Part shown: positions 6,114 through 10,253 of the stretch, in pieces
How positions within the stretch are numbered: position 1 is the stretch's first letter
How the letters are laid out: each line of letters begins with the position of its first letter
Source: DAMCAP01 sp032059445
GTDB lineage: Bacteria > Bacillota > Clostridia > Oscillospirales > Ruminococcaceae
DNA: 10,253 bases
Direction: 5' to 3'
Assembly: GCA_032059445.1 (NCBI GenBank)
Contig: DAMCAP010000043.1
Span: forward strand, 1-10,253
Made by a program: the position numbers and the translations under genes
The notes under the pieces: generated by a model
What the model saw: the letters and a program-made list of their open reading frames with translations, nothing else
Databases searched by the model: none
What the model was told of the DNA's origin: nothing

Positions 6114-7076
6114 ATTAAGATTTTACTCATAAACCAAACCGATCTGTCCGACATCGCCATCAATATCAAATATCAAGCCAACTGGAACAACGGTGCCGGC
6201 ATGCTGAGTTTTGAGTACCCCTCCAGGATGGCAGAGATGTTCCCCAACGGCTCTACTGTAATATTTCGATATGGCGATGCAGATGTTTTTTATGGTTTTT
6301 TGTTTATCAGTAAGCAAGACAAAAAGACCTATAAATGTATTGCCTATGATCAGCTAATCTACCTTGCTAAAGCTAAAGGTAGCTTGATGCGGCAAATACA
6401 GACCTTAGATAGCTTTGTCAATGACGTTGCTTATGCCATTGGCGAGAGGATGCGCCTGGGCAGCCTTGATCAGACCGAATATAAGCTCGGTAAGTACAAC
6501 TTTGACAATGTGACTTACCTTGATATACTGTACCAATCAATACAAGATAATCTTGTGGGGAATGGGTATATGTATACTCTGCGGGATAATTTCGGCGCTC
6601 TGGATCTAACAGATACCTTTGACCTGCGTCTGCCCCTCGTGGTGGGTGATGAAAGTCTGGCGGTTGATTTCGAGTATAGTAAAAGCTTAGATGAGGATAC
6701 CTACAACTATGTGAGGCTCGCAAAGGATGATAAGCAAAAGGGAGTGCGTGATTTCTACGTTGCCCAGGATAATAACAGTATCTCCAAGTGGGGTAAGCTG
6801 GTGTTGTATGAAAAGATCACCGCCAATTTAAGCGACGTCCAGATCGCTGAGAGAGCAAACATGATCCTGTCTATCAAGAACAGGGAAACCGAGTCGCTCA
6901 AAATAGATTGTGTCGGTGATGTACGAGTAATGCCGGGCAGTGGTATTAAGATCGAAATTGCCGAGGCAGATCTGAACATGTGGGCGGTGGTCGACAGTGT
7001 TACACACGATTTTGGCAAAGATAAGCACACTATGGCGGTGAATCTGATGTTTGGTAGGTGGTACGATGGACTATAA
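6114..7076 (+). CDS. xkdQ: Baseplate hub protein (XkdQ/YqbQ-like, gpD-type), start codon non-standard
   Basis: The frame is open from 6108 to TAA 7074-7076, and its first ATG is at 6201. The 29 codons before that ATG clearly encode the family's N-terminal strand: KILLINQTDLSDIAINIKYQ, then ANWNNGAGMLSFEYPSRM. The ATG at 6201 is therefore internal. The only early start options are ATT at 6114 (320 residues, exactly where 'MKILLI' would begin) and ATT at 6120 (8 bases after AGGGGG at 6106-6111). The rest matches XkdQ-type hubs: a barrel with DADVFYGFLF, a YLDILYQSIQDNL region, and a C-terminal barrel with VMPGSGIKIEIAE and HDFGKDKHTMAVNLMF. The hub forms the centre of the baseplate. Expression may be reduced or depend on AUU initiation. 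Confidence 0.8.
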   Translation: MKILLINQTDLSDIAINIKYQANWNNGAGMLSFEYPSRMAEMFPNGSTVIFRYGDADVFYGFLFISKQDKKTYKCIAYDQLIYLAKAKGSLMRQIQTLDSFVNDVAYAIGERMRLGSLDQTEYKLGKYNFDNVTYLDILYQSIQDNLVGNGYMYTLRDNFGALDLTDTFDLRLPLVVGDESLAVDFEYSKSLDEDTYNYVRLAKDDKQKGVRDFYVAQDNNSISKWGKLVLYEKITANLSDVQIAERANMILSIKNRETESLKIDCVGDVRVMPGSGIKIEIAEADLNMWAVVDSVTHDFGKDKHTMAVNLMFGRWYDGL

Positions 7077-7446
7077 CGGTGAGCTATTGAAAATCATTAA
7101 AGCGATCGTGCGGGACTATCTGGAGAATGAAAAGCCTGCCGATCTCCTTTACGGAACATACACCGGCTCGGGTCTGAAGATTGATGGCAAACCCATTGTT
7201 ATCGGAACGGATATGCTGGACATCCCCGGCCATTTGCAGGCGGTGCAAACAACTGTCTCCTTTCAGATTACCAAGGATGATCTTAATACTGACGGTCAAC
7301 CCATACTTCAGGCTAGTCCTGAGATAGAAAGTATCACGATTAGTAAGTTACCCATCACCCTGCAAGCGGGTTTAAAAGCGGGAGATAGGGTGGTTGTAAT
7401 ACAAAAGCACGGAGCACAGAAATACAGCATCATAGGGAGGGTGTGA
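7066..7446 (+). CDS. xkdR: Baseplate protein, DUF2577 family (XkdR-like)
   Basis: This 126-residue protein starts at ATG 7066, inside the end of the hub gene (11-bp overlap), with AGGTGG at 7056-7061. An in-frame TTG at 7051 would extend it, but that lies before the binding site. The sequence begins with a helix (ELLKIIKAIVRDYLENEKPA), then a barrel segment YGTYTGSGLKIDGKPIVIG. It ends in LKAGDRVVVIQKHGAQKYSIIGRV, a typical DUF2577 OB-like ending ('GD.V.L....GQ.Y.VLDR'). In PBSX-type operons this gene always lies between the hub and the gp25-like gene. Its product is thought to be a baseplate component, possibly plugging or connecting the hub and spike; no catalytic motif is present. Confidence 0.8.
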   Translation: MDYNGELLKIIKAIVRDYLENEKPADLLYGTYTGSGLKIDGKPIVIGTDMLDIPGHLQAVQTTVSFQITKDDLNTDGQPILQASPEIESITISKLPITLQAGLKAGDRVVVIQKHGAQKYSIIGRV

Positions 7447-7492
7447 TTGTATCAGCGTATTAAAAACCTATAGCAACCTAAATCCCAAAGAT

Positions 7493-7843
7493 GTGCCGCC
7501 ATCCAAAACATATGGGATTATGGGCAACAAGTTTGCTAAGCAAATTGACGGCTTAGAAGCGGTGCAACAGGCTGCGTGGCTGACCATAAATACAGAGCGG
7601 TATGAGTACTCTATTTTGTCACACGACTATGGCACTGAAATGCGGGACCTTATCGGAAAGAGCCGAAATTATGTATCCGGTGACATTGAGCGCAGGATCA
7701 CCGAAGCACTGCTTCAGGACGACCGCATATTGGAAGTTCGGGACTTCGACCTTAGATATGATAGAGAGAACGCTTATATCACGCTCACAGTTATATCAGA
7801 GTTTGGGGAGTTCCCTTTAGAGAGGAGTGTTAACCTTGGCTGA
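7493..7843 (+). CDS. xkdS: Baseplate wedge protein, gp25-like DUF2634 (XkdS-like), N-terminus uncertain
   Basis: The core is clear: PPSKTYGI, then IDGLEAVQQAAWLTINTERY, EYSILSHDYGTEMRDLIG and a helix DIERRITEALLQDDRI, followed by C-terminal strands. This is the DUF2634 / T4 gp25-like fold, which joins the wedge to the sheath and starts sheath assembly. GTG at 7493 has no good ribosome binding site and would remove the usual N-terminal arm. The same frame is open upstream to 7436 and encodes ISVLKTYSNLNPKDV, but without ATG, GTG or TTG. A strong GGGAGG (7435-7440) is placed correctly for TTG 7447, yet that TTG is one base out of frame. One extra base near 7450, real or a sequencing error, would explain this. 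The gene overlaps the next by eight bases. Confidence 0.82.
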   Translation: MPPSKTYGIMGNKFAKQIDGLEAVQQAAWLTINTERYEYSILSHDYGTEMRDLIGKSRNYVSGDIERRITEALLQDDRILEVRDFDLRYDRENAYITLTVISEFGEFPLERSVNLG

Positions 7844-8912
7844 GAATTGGCAGCAAAGTACGATCCTAAAAGATATGCTCTCACAAGTACCTGCCGGATT
7901 TGATAAGCGAGAGGGGAGTATCCTCTTTAATACTTTGTCCCCGGTGGCCTACTCTTTGGCGATGCAGAACTATATGCTCGGGTATCTGTTTGATCTGCTA
8001 TTTGCAGATACTGCTGCCGGGGAGTGGCTAGATAGAGTTGTCAGTGACTTTGGGGTAGATCGAGAGCAGGCTACATATTCCCTGCGCCAGATCAATACCT
8101 ACGGAGAAGGCGGAGCCCCTGTTGATGTGCCGCTATTTACGAGGTTTGGTGTGGGTGGACTAACCTTTCGACTAACAGAGCGCATTGCAATAGGGCAATA
8201 CAAGGCGGTGTGCCAGCAAGTGGGTACGCAGGGAAACGCTTTTGAAGGTGATATCATCCCGGTGGATAATATCAATGGTCTGGGTTATGCCCAGCTTATC
8301 GCTGAGCCGTTAATCCCGGCCAGAGACGCCGAAAGTGATGAGCAGCTCAGAGAGCGGTTCTATAACTACGTCAGGCAGGCACCTTTTGGAGGCAATATCG
8401 CAGACTATGAGCAAAAAACAATGTCCATTCAAGGCGTGGGGGCTGTTCATGTTTTTAATGCCTCCGTGATGGGTGCTGGTCAAGTGGGGATAATTATAGG
8501 CGATGATCTTGGAAACAAAGCATCCCCCGAGCTTATCAATCAGGTGCAAAATCTAATGGGTACAAACGGTAACGGTATCGCTCCGATCGGGCATACAGTT
8601 ACCGTTTCTACATCCGTGGATCTACCTATCAATGTAGCAGCGCAGATAAAAATCAAAATAGGCGGTAGCTTTGCAATCGTAAAGCCGATCGTCGAGCAAG
8701 TCATCGTGGATTACATAGAAACGGTCGGGTTTAATGAGCCTACAGTGTTTTATGCCAAGCTTGTGGCCAACATCTTAAATGCCCACGAAAGCATTGTGGA
8801 TGTTGGTAGCGTGACGATGAACGGTCAGGTAGAGAACATCTCGCTCAATAAGACCTTTGATAATTATCAGGTGCCAGTTGTCGGTACAGTAGTAGTTACG
8901 GAGGTGGCGTAA
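7836..8912 (+). CDS. xkdT: Baseplate J / gp47-like wedge protein (XkdT-like)
   Basis: This protein has 358 residues from TTG 7836, chosen because AGAGGAG (7821-7827) lies 8 bases upstream. GTG 7827 would overlap that site. The family signature is clear: ADTAAGEWLDRVVSDFGVDR in the first quarter, a beta stretch VPLFTRFGVGGLTFRL, the conserved ARDAESDEQLRERFYNYVRQ (about 160-180) followed by PFGGNIADYEQ, and a QGVGAVHVF strand. A C-terminal domain includes GIAPIGHTVTVS and a helix before EPTVFYAKLVANIL. Baseplate J proteins (P2 gpJ, T4 gp6/gp47-like) form the wedge ring that surrounds the hub and relays fibre movement to the sheath. Length and order match XkdT. Confidence 0.92.
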   Translation: MAENWQQSTILKDMLSQVPAGFDKREGSILFNTLSPVAYSLAMQNYMLGYLFDLLFADTAAGEWLDRVVSDFGVDREQATYSLRQINTYGEGGAPVDVPLFTRFGVGGLTFRLTERIAIGQYKAVCQQVGTQGNAFEGDIIPVDNINGLGYAQLIAEPLIPARDAESDEQLRERFYNYVRQAPFGGNIADYEQKTMSIQGVGAVHVFNASVMGAGQVGIIIGDDLGNKASPELINQVQNLMGTNGNGIAPIGHTVTVSTSVDLPINVAAQIKIKIGGSFAIVKPIVEQVIVDYIETVGFNEPTVFYAKLVANILNAHESIVDVGSVTMNGQVENISLNKTFDNYQVPVVGTVVVTEVA

Positions 8913-9454
8913 TGTTTTATGAGTATCAGTCTGATTATCGCTCACAGGTCATAACCCCTCTCCAAGGGATTGATGAAATTGCTGCACTTGCCACGGTGAT
9001 TGATCCGCAAATTGATGCCCTCTCCGATCGGATTAAACAAGCAGCCAACGGAAAGTCTGTAGTGCTTGCAAATGAAGCTTGGGTTGCTCGATGGGAAAAG
9101 ATATTAGGCGTAACAACGCCTCTCGGCAGCACCCTGCAAGCCCGCAGGGAAGCATTAAAGGCTAAGCTGATGACCAAGCCACCTATCAATCTGAACACGC
9201 TCAAAGGCATCATAGAGGCCTACATGGGCGTAGAGGTCGACATCATACAGCAAGAGTTTGTATTGCGTGTAACCTACAGAGGTGAAAGCAGGGTGGCAGA
9301 TCTTAATCCCTTATATGTGACGATGTACAATACGATTCCCGCAAACCTCATAGTAACCATATCTTACGCTTACGCCACTTGGGGAGAAATTCTTGCAAAC
9401 AATTGGGGCGTGCTTAAGCAAAAGACTTGGGGAGAAATTAAAAAAGGAGTGTGA
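8912..9454 (+). CDS. xkdU: Baseplate wedge protein, DUF2313 (XkdU/YmfQ-like)
   Basis: This 180-residue protein is coupled to the baseplate J gene by TAATG (8910-8914), with GGAGGTG at 8900-8906. It is helical at the N-terminus (IDEIAALATVIDPQIDALSD), then carries EAWVARWEKILGV, then TLQARREALKAKLM, TKPPINLNTLKGIIEAY and a C-terminal beta pair. This is the order of the DUF2313 family (P2 gpI-like position). These proteins connect the baseplate wedge to the tail fibres. The last residues carry a repeated Trp motif, TWGEIL..NWGVLKQKTWGEI, common at the end of this family in Bacillota phages. Its position immediately before a fibre gene supports the role. Confidence 0.87.
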   Translation: MFYEYQSDYRSQVITPLQGIDEIAALATVIDPQIDALSDRIKQAANGKSVVLANEAWVARWEKILGVTTPLGSTLQARREALKAKLMTKPPINLNTLKGIIEAYMGVEVDIIQQEFVLRVTYRGESRVADLNPLYVTMYNTIPANLIVTISYAYATWGEILANNWGVLKQKTWGEIKKGV

Positions 9455-9459
9455 TTTAT

Positions 9460-10253
9460 TTGTTAGCACATACACCAAATCTCAACTTGGTTAAGCCAAC
9501 TTATGATGATGCGGGCGATATCGAAACAATCAACGGTAACATGGACAAGATTGATNNNNNNNNNNNNNNNNNNNNNNNNNNNNNNNNNNNNNCCGAGAAA
9601 ACCAAGGTGCTTGGTGGTAGCAATGCGTGGGCGGCTACGGCTGTGGTAATGAGCGATGGAAATACTTGCTTCAACCTAACAGTACCCAACTTTACATTTA
9701 CAAACGGTTGTGAGGTATCTTTTATTTCTCCTATAGATTTCAAGTTTAGTGAACATAATCGTATATCAATTGGTGGTATAGAGTGGTGGATTAGAGAAAA
9801 TTCATCGCCCAATGATTATTTACACAGCGGTATGATCCGAGCAAATTGTGCGGTAACATTAACCCTTACAGATGTGATTTCATCTATTCCGTCCGGATCT
9901 GTCACAAGAAAAGTAGCGTTTTATCTGAATAAAACACACGGCCTAATGCATCGTACTGCCACAAATGCAGTGTATCAAAATGTTGCCAGCAAGATGCTAC
10001 CTAACAACGGTGTTGATAATGTTGGATATTTGAAGATCAAGCTTCCAATAGGACTTTCTGATGCTGGTGCTATGGTCAGCGTAACACTTAACATAACTTC
10101 CTACGATCATTCTGCTCAAGTTATTTGTACTGGATACATTTATAAAGAATTACAGAAGTGGCACCTTCCAACGGCGCATTGTACATCCCCTGCGGTTACT
10201 GATATTTTATTGGGGTTTGATACGAGTGATAGCAAGGCGTGTGTTTTGTTGCG
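9460..10253 (+). CDS. Tail fibre / receptor-binding protein, N-terminal part (runs off right end)
   Basis: The gene starts at TTG 9460 behind AAGGAG at 9444-9449. The first 32 residues read LAHTPNLNLVKPTYDDAGDI, then ETINGNMDKID, the conserved baseplate-binding start of Bacillota tail fibres ('NL.L.KP...D..DV..LN.NFD.ID'). After the N run (9556-9592), the same frame continues without a stop to the window end, about 264 residues in all. The distal part is beta-rich and Asn/Ser/Thr-rich. A stretch beginning GYLKIKLPIGLSDAGAMVSV and ending LLGFDTSDSKACVLL resembles, from memory, a repeated beta domain found in many clostridial phage fibres. The distal part is more A+T-rich than the tail genes, as usual for exchanged receptor-binding domains. 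Receptor specificity cannot be read from the sequence. Confidence 0.8.
   Translation, partial: MLAHTPNLNLVKPTYDDAGDIETINGNMDKIDXXXXXXXXXXXXXEKTKVLGGSNAWAATAVVMSDGNTCFNLTVPNFTFTNGCEVSFISPIDFKFSEHNRISIGGIEWWIRENSSPNDYLHSGMIRANCAVTLTLTDVISSIPSGSVTRKVAFYLNKTHGLMHRTATNAVYQNVASKMLPNNGVDNVGYLKIKLPIGLSDAGAMVSVTLNITSYDHSAQVICTGYIYKELQKWHLPTAHCTSPAVTDILLGFDTSDSKACVLL
9556..9592. other. Assembly gap (37 N) inside the tail fibre gene
   Basis: There are 37 unknown bases just after the conserved fibre N-terminus. Here the gap length keeps the reading frame, so the two flanking parts can belong to one protein. Confidence 0.95.

Noticed and set aside
6418..6723. A 101-codon opposite-strand frame within the hub gene
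   Set aside because: It lies inside a recognisable XkdQ-like coding region, has atypical composition (rich in Arg, His, Tyr) and shows no domain. It is a shadow frame.

Overview
The window is the late structural region of a contractile-tailed (myovirus-type) phage or prophage, laid out in the order of the Bacillus PBSX / skin-element 'xkd/yqb' tail operon. Strong AGGAGG-type ribosome binding sites, frequent TTG/GTG starts, coupled ATGA/TAATG overlaps and xkd-type families point to a Bacillota (Firmicutes) host, probably a clostridial lineage. No host gene, integrase, tRNA or att site is visible, so prophage and free phage cannot be told apart. Two runs of N (278-336 and 9556-9592) suggest a scaffolded, possibly metagenomic, assembly.

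Layout on the + strand: the C-terminal end of a head-tail connector (to 203); an HK97 gp10-like neck protein interrupted by the first N run (200-666); a tail terminator (668-1150); tail sheath (1147-2409); tail tube (2422-2871); tail assembly chaperone (2875-3255) with a -1 frameshift extension (to 3416); a short tape measure protein (3437-4870); a hub/LysM-type baseplate protein (4870-5667); an XkdQ-like hub protein (about 6114-7076); a DUF2577 protein (7066-7446); a gp25-like DUF2634 protein (7493-7843, probably longer at the N-terminus); baseplate J/gp47 (7836-8912); an XkdU-like DUF2313 protein (8912-9454); and the start of a tail fibre or receptor-binding protein (9460 to beyond the right end). 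The + strand genes are packed almost without gaps and should form one late transcript.

The exception is 5668-6113, where a small gene for a zinc-ribbon protein with two membrane helices lies on the opposite strand between two baseplate hub genes. It is more A+T-rich than its surroundings, has its own strong ribosome binding site, and is bracketed by an 11-bp direct repeat. Both neighbours look altered at the junction: the upstream protein ends in a divergent, shortened LysM-like segment, and the downstream hub gene has no ATG/GTG/TTG at its expected start, only ATT codons. This looks like an inserted 'moron' cassette and is the most unusual part of the window.

The second notable signal is a textbook -1 programmed frameshift site at the end of the chaperone gene: an A_AAA_AAC heptamer directly before the stop codon, a 7-nt spacer and an 11-bp stem. 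It would make a 126-residue chaperone and a 180-residue extended form, functionally like lambda gpG and gpGT. Together the genes encode the neck, sheath, tube, length ruler, hub, wedge and fibre of a contractile tail, plus one probable non-structural accessory gene.
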